This document shows, in pieces, positions 1 through 10,211 of a stretch of 64,000 nucleotides of DNA. Where the stretch lies: contig NW_025954999.1 in NCBI RefSeq assembly GCF_022376445.1, positions 246,353 through 310,352 of the forward strand. The letters are read 5' to 3'. The notes under the pieces were generated by a model that did no database searches, was not told the origin of the DNA, and saw only the letters and a program-made list of their open reading frames with translations. This DNA comes from Fomitopsis serialis. Lineage: Eukaryota > Basidiomycota > Agaricomycetes > Polyporales > Fomitopsidaceae. Both the position numbers and the translations under genes were made by a program. Each line of letters begins with the position of its first letter. Positions within the stretch are counted from its first letter, which is position 1.

Positions 1-2619
1 CTTCTGACCCTGGCGATTACTTGCCTGGGCTTGTGCGCTTTCCAATACGCTATACTGTCTGGGACGCATGCTGCTCATATTGAAGCGCCAAACCATGCGG
101 AGCTCGCTTTCCGGATGGGAGAACTCGTTGGCAAGCGTCGAAATGGGTCTGAAGTATGGGGCTCTCAAGACGCGTCTACGACACGCTTTGATAACAGCTC
201 TATTCTGGAACATCTGCAACTAGGCGAAGAACTATCACTGGAGACTCCTTCGCTGACTGCTGTGCTTCCTGTCACGTCTGCGTCAATAGCAAAACTCGAG
301 GAGCGGCTTCACACCCTCGTCGATCGCTCGGATTACCTCACGGAGATAATACTAGTTCCAGAGGAAGCGCTACAGGCTGAATGCAGGAAGATCATTCTGT
401 CTGTCCTTTCTGCTGCTGATCCATTGATTCATGTCGAGCTCTCTATGACTCCTTGGCTGACCGGAATGGACAAGGACTCCGCTACTCTTCACGCATCAAA
501 ACAGGCCACAACCTCGTTTCTCCTCGTTTCGGATGAAGATGGGCTCGAGAATATTGACGAACGCGGTCGAGACGCATTGACACTGCTGTCGCCATTCTCA
601 TCGGCTGTTCCTATCGGACCCCGAGGGGCGACGTCCGCTGGCACCGACTCCGCTTGTCTGTCGGCTTCCGAGATACCTCAGCCTGCAGACTTCCTCCTTC
701 CCCCGTTCGTTGCCCCTGCTCGCCTCTTTATGTACCCCGGATTCTACGCAGAGCGAAGCAGTAGACACAACATCTGGAGGATCTTCGGCAAAACAGTCTC
801 CGATTCTCGAAGTGATGCTGTCGGCGGTTTTATGGTTGGCTCCGACGTTGCTGGGTCTGGCTGGTGTCCTCAAGAGGGTGCGCTCGTGGCTTCATCGAAT
901 GAAGAGCACTCGACCATCGTACAAGCATCCACCGCACAAACATCGGTTTCGGGTACTGAGAGCCGAGACTCGCTGGCGGCTGATGAGCCTCTCTGGAACG
1001 ATGTCTGTCCCTCTGGGTTTGGCTCACTCGCCATTCTTGTACGTTCCGCGGATGACCTAGAGCATCTCTCCTTGGCTGCTTGCCGACTGCAAAGCAACGG
1101 ACATACTCTGCATATCGCTGTTCTCGGCGACCCGCTCATCTTGGAACCCCCTGGCCAAACATCACCACTGTTTCCCCAGGAATGTTCTCTCGCTTACCAT
1201 AATTTGCGCGGCGAAGACGCAATGAAAAGTGCGGCAATGCTTCTCGCATGGTTGGATGGGCTGTCTTCACCGTCGGACGTCATCATCACTTCGCTCCCTA
1301 AGAATTCGATACTGGGGGCTACATTGTCGCTTTCGCGAGAAGCTGATGATCGCAAGCCGACAATCGTACATATCCCTCCCAGTGATCTCCCATATTCTGA
1401 CTGGGTTGGTTCACTCAGTCTTGATGAGCTGCGAAGTGAGTGCCGACTTTCTCGTGAAGGCTTCTGTACTGACGGTTCGGCAGACTGGCACAAACCAGAG
1501 GTCGCCATCTCCGTTATCACTAATGATCGACCGCAATCCCTCTCACGGCTTCTGAACTCTTTGTCTCGCGCTCGCTATTTCGGAGACGAGCTAGACATTC
1601 GCATCAACATCGAACAAACGGCAGACTGGGAGACGCAGCAGATCGTCAATGATTTCACCTGGGATCATGGCAGGATGTTTCTTCATCGCCGCATCATCCA
1701 TGGAGGTCTCCTCCCTGCTGTCGTGGAATCGTGGTACCCGCAGTCAAACGACTCGTACGGCCTAATCCTGGAGGATGACGTAGAGCTATCACCGTTGTTC
1801 TATGGTTGGATCAAACTCACTCTCCTTCGCTATAGGTGGGTAGACTATACTCTTGTCTTATGCGCGCTCACAGATTTTTACTAGGTATGGGCGTCCTGAG
1901 GATGCGTCACCACAGCTCTTCGGAATCAGTCTCTACCAGCAAAAGCACCTCGAACTACGACCGGAAGGGAGACATCCCTTCAACGCTCGCAACACGTTCG
2001 CTTCCAAAGGCCGGAACGACCCATCCACGCCATACCTCTCGCAAATCCCTTGTAGCTGGGGGCAGTCTACTTCCCGGAACATTGGCGCGAGTTCCATGCC
2101 TACCTCTCCTTCCGGCTGTCTGAGTACGCGTGGGACGCGGATCAAGTCGTAGTTCCTGGAGTCCGATCAAACAAATGGACGCGGTCGTGGAAGAAATACT
2201 TCATCGAGCTTGCCTATTTGCGTGGATACCTCATGCTCTATCCCAATTACGCAGACTACGTCTCGCTATCCACGAACCACCTCGAAGTCGGTTCGCATGT
2301 CAAGGACGTCCCCATCGAGACTTATCTGCGGAAGAAGAGGCTCTTCCTCCTACCTCTCATGCCCTTACCAGAGCCTACTCGGCACAGCTCCACTGGCCTC
2401 CTAGATCTCCCGCAGGGGCAACTGCCCTTATGGACAGATCTGCCTACTCTCGATCTTCTTGGCCTCGTCGCATCCGAAGAGACACTCCAGGAACGTGGTC
2501 GTGTACGGAGAACTGAGCTGACGGGCTGTGAAGACCTCCGCATGGGCAACACGACGTCTGGGATCTTCTATGCCTCCGTGATCCGCTTCTCGGTCTACAA
2601 TGATTCAATATTTCCTTGA
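1..2619 (+). CDS. Glycosyltransferase family 2-like protein, 5' partial, with one frameshift
   Basis: Exon 1 is open from the window edge, so the start lies upstream. The first codons are hydrophobic (LLTLAITCLGL) and look like the end of a signal anchor, which suggests a Golgi or secretory type II membrane protein. The C-terminal half has GT-A features: AISVITNDRPQSLSRLLNSL for nucleotide-sugar binding and LILEDDVELSP as a DxD-like acidic motif. An intron from about 1834 to 1885 (GTGGGT...TAG) joins to YGRPEDASPQLFGISLYQ. Conserved downstream motifs include CSWG, VYFPEHWREFHAYL, SWKKYFIELAYLRGY and SLSTNHLEVGSHVK. CSWG and VYFPEHW lie in different frames because the G run at 2058-2062 is one base short. 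The last about 35 residues may be intron read-through, so the stop at 2619 is uncertain. The gene converges on PAT1. Confidence 0.78.
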
Positions 2620-2690
2620 TACTATGTAGGCTCTGAGCATACAGTACTAGTTGATGATGTTGTCCAGATATGCCAAGCATTGTCGTTATA

Positions 2691-5600
2691 TTACACAGCA
2701 ATTTGAGAGCTATCGAGACCCAAGCGCGCATCAATATGTCGACGTTGCTCAGCCGCTTCTCTCGCTCTTCTTCGCTGGCGACGAATCCCCTCCGGACAGA
2801 GCTGACATTCTCCAGTACGAGCTCGCGCAGCGCTGTCACGAGGTACTGTTGCTGTTCCATGGACGAGTGTACTGCCATCGCCGCCAGGAATTGCCACACT
2901 GGCTGATCGATGTCATCCGTGCCTGGGACTTTCCCGTAGGGTATACCCCCGCTGTTTTTGGAAATGCGGATGGAAGGGAAAAGGAGCAGCAGACCTGGCG
3001 CGAGCACATTGAACAGCTCATCGAATACTTCCTGCCTGTAGATGGGTCAGTACGTATAAAGCTCAGGCTGGAGGAGAAAGTCGTACCATCGCCGCTCATC
3101 CTCGGGGGTCGGCAACTCAGGTTCTGAGATCGCCATTGGCGTCGACGAGATCGCCTCTTTGATGTTCTGCACCCGGCTGAGAAACATCGTCAGCAAGGCA
3201 ATTCCAGCCTGCGGGTATGTACGTGTCAGCAGACGGACTGCCGCAAAATATGAAATGGGCTCACAGGAGTCCTTGCTACTGCTGCGACGTCGTTGTACTT
3301 GAACAGCATGCCCAGCAGCCCCGTCAGCATGTCCAGGCCCAACTTGCCGATGGCAGGCAGAACACTTTGAACGAGGCTGGACAAGAAGACCTGCGAGTGA
3401 TGCTCCGATTCTGTGCGTTCCTCGGTCTCTTCCAGCGTGTCGAGCATAGGGGACTCGATGACAACGTCCAGTTGGTAGAAACAGGCGATAATGAGCGAGA
3501 GCATGATCAGCAATCGCTCTGAGGGAAGGTGGCGTGCAACGCGCGGAAGCAGCCTCTTGCCCTTGATCGGCATGAGAAGGGAGATGAATGGGTGCGGGAC
3601 GCTATGAAATCCGAAGTGTTCAGTCAGAGGTCCATTGTAATGCGAGGGAAAACGGACCTAGTCTCAAGGTAGACATTCAGACGAAGGCCATTCGACAGTT
3701 GCTCCACTCGAGCGCTCAATTCGATTTCCCTGCACGTCGATATGCAAGATAAGTGTACGGTCAACGCTTCTGCTCACGCCCACATACCAAGCTTCCTGAG
3801 CTTCTGGGTCATCCTCAGGCGAGGGTTGATCGCGACGCAGCTGCTCGATGTCGAGTACAAGGTCGTACAAGCGCTCCAGAATCATGAGGGCCTCTCGATG
3901 CGTCAGCGGGTCCTTGGCAATGACACCCTCGCTCTGATGACGATGTTCGTCAATTCGACATCAACGAAGACGGAGGGCAAGAGCATACATTTGCGGCACC
4001 GCCCAGAGCCTGGTGTCCGATCTTTGCAGCCTCATGCGCAGCGCTCAGCCCATCCTTACGCGGCTCTACGTCCGATTTGGAGATGTGTGCGTGTGCAGGC
4101 GACGGTGTGGGCGAGGAGGACGAATCGACCTGGAGAAGCTGACGAGGGGCAGCCTTGTAGCTGCGACCAGACGTCTTGCCCAACGCGCCTTGGAGACTGT
4201 TGAGGGCTATTCGGGATACACAATGAGAGAGACTAGACGGCGCGGGGAGAACAACCCACTGATTTTCTCCTTCTCTCTCATCTTCGCGTTGTTGACAATC
4301 CGTTCTACCTGAGCCTCCATACGCTGCATCGCGCTGGGCCGGCGTCCAGATCCCTTCTGACCGGGCCCAAGACCGACACCTACACCGGAGCCGAACTTGA
4401 GAATGCGATCGTCCTGAGTTTGCACGCCCATGCGTGAGCGAATGAGGGCCCCGTAGACCTGCGCGTAGAAATCGTCCGCATATGGATCCTGCGTGACGAG
4501 CTGCGAGACCTGTATGCGAGTGATGAAGTCTTTGTCCGACTGGGTCATCAGATCGTTGTAGCGCGACTACAAACCCATGGTGAATACCCGGATTGTCTGC
4601 AGCCTGCTAACGAAGGGCACGCACCATATGCTGGATTTTCGCCTGTTTTCGCCTACGCTTCTGATCACTGCGCTCCGCCTCCATGATCTTGCGCATGGCT
4701 TCCGCCCGCAGAATCTCTTGCATCTCGCGCTCCTCCCTGATCTCGCGCTCGCTCTGCGGTCCGCCCTGCATGCTATTCAGGAACTCTGCTTGGGCCATCT
4801 CTGCGAGGAGACGCTGCTGCAACTGAATGTCCTGTGGCAAGTACGACATGCTCTGCTGGAAGGGCACGTCTACCGGTGCGCCGCCGAGCCCACCGACGCC
4901 GGCTACCATGGCAGGGGACTGGCGACCAATTGAACGCGGATGTCTATCGGACAGCGCTGGGCTCTGTCGTTGATGTAGAAGGGGACTATGAAGGTGGTTC
5001 GCGGATTGCATTTGCTGCAATCGGATCTGTCGCGCACGCTCGATCTCCTCCAGGCGCAGCTGCTCCATGATCTGTTGCTGCTGCTGCTGTTGGAGAAGCT
5101 GCTGCTCCTGCAACAGCTTCTGCCGCTCGCGCTGCCGGGAAAGCTCGAGGAGCTGGCGCTCCTGTTGCTGCTGGTGAATATGCATGAGGTGGATCTGATG
5201 CTGCTGCTGCTGTTGGTGGAAGCGCGGCGATTGGGAATGTGGGTGCATACGCGGAGGTGGCGAAGCTGCGTGCTGAGGCGTGCCCTGACGCGGGATCTGT
5301 CCACGAAGTTGGGCCTGCGTGAGGGAGCTAGGTTGTGCGATGTGAAGCTGCTGCTGCTGTTGCTGCTGTTGATGCTGCAGGGCTGCCTTGGCGCGCATCT
5401 CCGCTTCTACCTCTTCCAGCGTGTAGGCACCCTTCGCCAGGCCACTGCTCATCCCGCCTGAAGTTTGAGAAGCAGGTAGGGCGTCATTGCTAGTCGAACC
5501 GAATGGAGAGAACTTGAACGACTGCGACTGTGACGGAGTGTGCGACGCATGATGCTGTTCTGTCGCCCGGCTCGCCCCACTCATGCGCCCAAGAACGGAA

Positions 5601-6091
5601 AAGGGAGACTTGTCATCCCACACAGATTCCAAAGAGTGCGTTGAACGGGCTACACGGAGAGTATGAGACGCATGAGACCGGGAAGGTTGAAAGCATCATA
5701 CACGGTGCGGACGACTGGACAGGCTGAGATGGGGGCTGCTCCAGAATCTGGGTCGCTGCCTGCTGAGCGCGGGAAGGGGCTGCTTGAGGCAAACCATCCG
5801 AAGGTAAGACGGACTGCGAGAAGTCGAAGTCCTTGCCTGATCACTCTGCATCAGTACCAAGATTTGTGCGGCAGACGACCGAAGGAACTCACCAACCTGT
5901 CCCGATGCTCCAAACGTCTCATCGTTCAGATCATCGCCGCCCTCCTGCAACTCGTTTCCAAGACCGTCATAGCCCTGTTCGCCCCATGTATACACCGCGA
6001 TGTCCTCCCTTTGCCCCTGCCCTTCTCCCTCGAGAAATCTGCGCCTTTCACTTTCTAGGTCGATCTGGTTGTCAAAACCGAAGAAAGACAT
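2691..6091 (-). CDS. PAT1: PAT1, mRNA decapping activator / P-body protein
   Basis: PAT1 bridges deadenylated mRNA, the Lsm1-7 ring and the Dcp2 decapping complex in cytoplasmic P-bodies. The start MSFFGFDNQIDLESERRR at 6091 is the usual fungal N-terminus. Introns I can place are 5837-5892, 5650-5701 and 4567-4624, all GT/AG. Exon 3 is rich in glutamine (CAG runs at 5060-5400) and ends in basic KRRRKQAKIQHM. The conserved core follows: RYNDLMTQSDKDFITRIQ, DPYADDFYAQVYGAL, KDPLTHREALMILERLYDLV, KGKRLLPRVARHL, then a C-terminal helical repeat domain (VWQFLAAMAVHSSMEQQQYL). The family ending LGLDSSQI is present, but in the +1 frame relative to NVDILMRA, so one base seems missing near 2722-2731. 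As written, the frame would run on to about 2444 inside the convergent gene. Confidence 0.9.
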
Positions 6092-7035
6092 GTCAAGGGC
6101 ATTTACAAGGATTTCGCTGGAACCGACAGAGAGCCGTGAGCAAAGAAGATTCAGAATACACACTGGGGACAAACTGGGTTGTGGCAGCGCCTAACATTGG
6201 CCTAACATTGGAAGACCGTGTAGATTAGTAAGCGGCGGACTAAGGCCCCCTAACACTGGACGAAAAGTGGAAATGTCACGCTCTTTGTTCGAGGCCCTCA
6301 CATTGCAGACTAAACACCGCATGTCAGGTGACACGACATTGGTCGTGTTTGTCGCCATGTTAGGAGGCCGCGCAGAGGTCGATCATTGAGCATGTTAGGA
6401 CAATGCTCGCGCAATGCGCGACGCCCTTCCAGAAGCCATGTGCGGGCCCAGAACAAAGCGGATATAATTTATGATGTAAGGACAATGTACGTGGGCCGAG
6501 CATTATGTATTTGCGGCACCCTAGCAGGTGCTATGTTCGGCCCACTAAAAGGCGTGATGTAAGGCGGCCAAATACGGAAAGCCCAGAATGGATGTTCGGA
6601 AGCCTGACATACTGCATGGTTCGTCACTATGTTAGGCGGCCAGAAATTCTCTGTGTCGGTCAAACGCGTTTGCGATTCGCCAAACGATTCGCCCATATTC
6701 CATAAACGATTCGCCCGTACTCGCCAAATGATTCGCCCCCTACTCGCCAAATGATTCGCCCTACTCACAAAACAATTCGCTCCACCCACAAAGACAATTC
6801 GCCTCCACTCGTGTAAATCGAAGAAGCGACTTGCGTCCATTCACGACATCATTCGCATCCATTCGCATACTGATTCATGCAGATTTGCAACACAAATGGC
6901 GGGCGTGTTTGAGTGAAATCACATCAAGGTGGTGTTCGTGCATGTCGGCGCCACCCCCATATGGGAAGATGGCGTATCTTGACTGAACTGTGAGCGCAGT
7001 CGCGAGTCAGCGCTCATGAGATGCTGACTAGGGAG
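6092..7035. other. Repeat-rich intergenic spacer
   Basis: I see no convincing gene here. The stretch carries short dispersed motifs of the type ATGTTAGG or ATGTAAGG, often followed by CGGCC, on both strands between about 6190 and 6660. A degenerate tandem repeat follows at 6670-6815. The open frames inside it consist only of repeat translation. Confidence 0.6.
6670..6815. repeat. Degenerate tandem repeat of about 20-24 bp with core GATTCGCC
   Basis: The words AAACGATTCGCCC and AAATGATTCGCCC recur about every 20-24 bases and decay to AACAATTCGC towards the right. Two further ATTCGC words follow at 6850-6865. The array is non-coding. Confidence 0.7.
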
Positions 7036-7990
7036 CTACGTACATGACCTACCTGCGCTGGAACGGAACACAGTTCGCGCGGAACCGTTCACCCCGCCGT
7101 CAGCTTGTCTAGCGAGCGGAGCCTGCCCGAACGACTCCCTGTGCGATACCCAGAATCCTTCCTGATTCTTCAAGATGTCTGCGAGCACTACACCGCCGAG
7201 GAACGCCATGCGTTTTCTGCGCAGTGAGTCTTAGATTTCTATGAGGGATTATCAGGACGTTCGACGTTCGGCATAGCCATCATACGCGGGACGTGTGGAG
7301 CATACCTTGAGCCGTCGCGCGACGGGTCACCGCCGAGCACTTGTATGAGGTAGAGTTGGTCCATGTCCTTCTCCAGCCAGCTTCACAGGCCATGGTACAC
7401 GTAGGACACGATACGGCATCCTGGATGGCCTGGAAGAGCATCATTGATACGCCCGGTTGCTCAACGTCTACGAGGTGTGGCCGGAACATGCACTAGATCG
7501 CTGCGAATCGCTCTTGATCAGTCAGCCGTTCAGCAGCTGGACGCACTGTGAGCAGACGCACAAACTCTCGTATCGACGTGCACTTACTGCGTCCACGAGG
7601 ACTGTTGCCTCCGATAGTCTTATGTCGAGGTACATATCGTAGCTGACGGTGAGTCCAATGGCTTCCGACTGGTTTTCTTCAGATTTCACGCACCTGACAT
7701 AGCACAGCTTCTCCTGGATCTCTCGGACAGTCTTAAAGTCACCCGCTTGTTCGACCGTGTACCTCGCATGAGCCGAACCTTGATCAGATACCGCGTTACG
7801 TCCCGGCCAGCCATATTCAGCCAACGTGTGAGATGCAGTAGAGCGAAGCCATCGTGAAATCGTCACCGGTGTCGACGACCACACCAGTAGTGAGACCTGC
7901 GTTCAAGCATCAGTGGCTGCACGGCGGCGCAAGCTAGGCATCCGACGTACCTAGCACATACAGCAAGAACCCGGCCTGAAGCCCCCCTGA
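7036..7990 (-). pseudogene. ARP2: ARP2 relic, 3' half (actin-related protein 2)
   Basis: On the minus strand the exon beginning at 7896 reads [15 protein letters not shown]. Then follow [80 protein letters not shown] and RRKRMAFLGGVVLADILKNQ, in the order expected for the second half of ARP2, a subunit of the Arp2/3 actin-nucleating complex. It is broken: there is a deletion between DDFT and the HLTR segment, frame changes within the [10 protein letters not shown] to EKLCYV stretch, and a TAG where ERFEAPEC normally has E (ERFAAI, stop, C). The intron at 7897-7950 and the tail of the preceding exon are present and merge into the HMG-box gene. The matching 5' half lies at 63.1-63.4 kb on the plus strand. 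Confidence 0.8.
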
Positions 7991-9800
7991 AACCGAAGGC
8001 TGTTCTGATCAACGCTCCGTCGCAGCTCCTGCATCGGGTTCGCGTCAACCCCATCCATGTCCATCCCGTCTCCGCTTCCTCCCGCCTCCCCGTCGGCACC
8101 CTCGCTCTGCAAGGAGCCAAAGATCGATCCACCAGACATGGTCGACCAGTCGAGCCCGTCGAGCAGCTCCGCGAACACGTAGGTAGACCTCCTCGAGTGC
8201 GTGCGCAGGGGCCCGGTCATGACGCCGACCTCGATGTTCGCGCCCGGCGGCGGGAACACGTTGAACTCCGTCATTTGGACAGGCGTAAGCTCGTACTCTC
8301 CTGGCTCCCCCCGTAGCATTGGCGTTTGCGCCGCTGAAGCCGTCGTCCAGGGCCTACGGTTGGACACAGTCCAGCCCTCAGAGGTCCGACAAAGGCATGC
8401 CGGACTGCATCATGTCCTGTAGCTCACACGTCGATCAGTGAAGGCCACGACGCGTCTGGTGGACGAGAAAAACACGTACCCCATCAGCTCCAAAAGGGTT
8501 GAGTTCATGAACCTATAGTCGGGGTCCATGTTCGACGGTCCAGTATCATTCGATACATCCATCGCAGTCTTCTCCCTTCAGCTCCGCAGACGAGGATCCT
8601 GAGTCTGCTGCAGATACTACGATGTTCGGAGCATCCGCGGGAGCGGATGTTGAGGCAGACGACGCGTCCACCATGGGTAGCTCGACAGTCTGCGAACTCG
8701 AGGCCCAGGGGGGCGAGATGCGCTCGGCCGTGAGCGACACAGGCGCAGGCTACACTTTGCTTGGTACGAGAGGCGGGGGCATGCGTGAATCGTACGCAGG
8801 TTGCTTTCCTTTCCCAGCCCGTGGCCGTTTCTCCGTCGGCGGCAACATGACGGACGTCCAGGGAAGGACATCTTCACGTCCTGCGCGTCGTCCTCCCCCG
8901 GGAAGTCGCCAGCGACAGACAAGGGACTGGGCGTCCAGGTCGGCGACGAGGCGGCCGAGAGTGGTGGAGAGCGCGGGGCGGTAGGGGTGGTTGAGATGCA
9001 CAAAAGGCGGTTGCGGGAGCTGGGGAGGCGGCCCCGGGACGAAGAGATCCTGCTGAACGTACGGTACGTGACGCGACTTGGCCTTCTTCAGCTCCTCCTT
9101 CACTCTCGCCTTCTCAGCCTTCTCCTCTTCCTTGCGTTTCTCCTTGTCCTCCTTCTTCACCGGTTGGAACTTGTACCCAGGGAACACCTGCGGATGCTCT
9201 TGTCTCTTGGTATCGGCGATGTGTTCATACTCGTGCTTGACTCATGGATTCCCGGACTTCCAGGTGAGTGCGATGTCGCGCGAATCGTCAGCTTACAGAC
9301 GCAAAGCAGAGCGAGCAGTGCAGCGCGACGACGTGATGGAGCAAGGTGAGGTCCACGTGAGATTAGACAGATTGAGGTTGAGAAGGAGGACAGGTATGGA
9401 CGTGTAGTTGCACGCGAACAATGAACGTTTTGAGTTGATCTGCAAGCGTGTCCCCTTGAGCGTTCGCACAAATAATATCGAACAAAGTGCAACTCACAAC
9501 ACTAGCCCAAGCAAGCGACGGCGTATCGTTCGTTTTCATCCAGCCGTTTGTCTTTGTGAAAGAGTTCGTGATCCTCACGTCCGGGGTGAACCCTTTAACC
9601 TCCGGCTACGCACCGTTTTGTGAAATTGGCTACCCCGGACGCGAGGTATATCCAGTGCCTGACGGCGCAGACGTTGGCGGAGGTGTAGAGCCAGTCAGAA
9701 CCGGGGCAGATGCGGCGGCCACGGCCATCTGAAGTTGAGCGGAAGATGCGCACGGGTCGCCACTTCGACTGTCGTTGTCCCCGTCAGCCAGCTGGTCCAT
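7951..9800 (-). pseudogene. HMG-box transcription-factor-like gene, apparently damaged
   Basis: The clearest part is the second half of an HMG box at about 9140-9290: DDSRDIALTWKSGNP, then KHEYEHIADTKRQEHPQ and VFPGYKFQP, followed by a lysine/glutamate-rich extension (KKEDKEKRKEEEKAEK). That pattern resembles MATA-HMG type fungal DNA-binding proteins. An in-frame TGA separates SGNP from VKHEYEH. Upstream, an open frame starts MDQLADGDNDSRSGDPCASS at 9800, and a weak IPRVRGSQFHK segment might be the first half of the box but is out of frame with it. The C-terminal exons (8740-8480, 8367-7951) are proline-, serine- and acid-rich with no domain I know. The 3' end runs into ARP2 intron sequence. 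The first 590 bp recur inverted at 63.4-64.0 kb. Confidence 0.55.
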
Positions 9801-9843
9801 ATTCAAGGACTGCAGCTGCGTTCAAGCATCAGTGGTGGCAGCG
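9256..9843 (+). repeat. Left arm of a long inverted repeat (partner 63413-64000)
   Basis: Position x here pairs with position 73256-x on the opposite strand. Translations are identical over long stretches (for example 9408-9623 against 63633-63848). The only differences I noticed are two one-base indels near the window edge. The arm covers the 5' part of the HMG-box gene. Its outer end at about 9820-9843 carries a piece of ARP2 intron (GTTCAAGCATCAGTGGTGG), after which the two loci diverge. Confidence 0.9.
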
Positions 9844-10211
9844 ACTAATCGAAGGTCTCGTCAGTAGCAACGTACAAGGCAAATTGATCATGGGTGGATG
9901 AGGAGGCGCGTACTGGCGCCACGACTTCGCATTGGACTGCCCTGTGCCCAATATGGCAACAGCAGGCAATATCCATAACGATGATATTTTGAAGATGAGT
10001 ATAATATTCTGTTCGCCGGCAGGACCAAGTCGCGGTGAATGGGTTCGCTGGTCGCTCGAGCTCACGAAATACACATTAAGAACAAAACTACAGGTCGCCT
10101 TTAAAGTCATGTACGCGTGACGTCGACCATGTCTTCTACTGAGTCCCCCGGCGGGCCCCTCCCAGGTGTGCCGTTTGAACGCGGTGATGGGTACAAATCC
10201 TGCAGAGGGAG
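9844..10211. other. Spacer between inverted-repeat arm and transposase
   Basis: I see no gene. The ARP2 5' half found next to this repeat arm at the other locus is absent here. It may have been lost when the transposon arrived. I could not identify a CACTA-type terminal inverted repeat in this stretch. Confidence 0.5.

Noticed and set aside
4988..5461. Leucine-rich plus-strand open frame
   Set aside because: It is the antisense of PAT1 CAG repeats.
6469..6840. 123-codon minus-strand frame with repeated GRIIWRVRANR-like text
   Set aside because: Translation of the non-coding tandem repeat.
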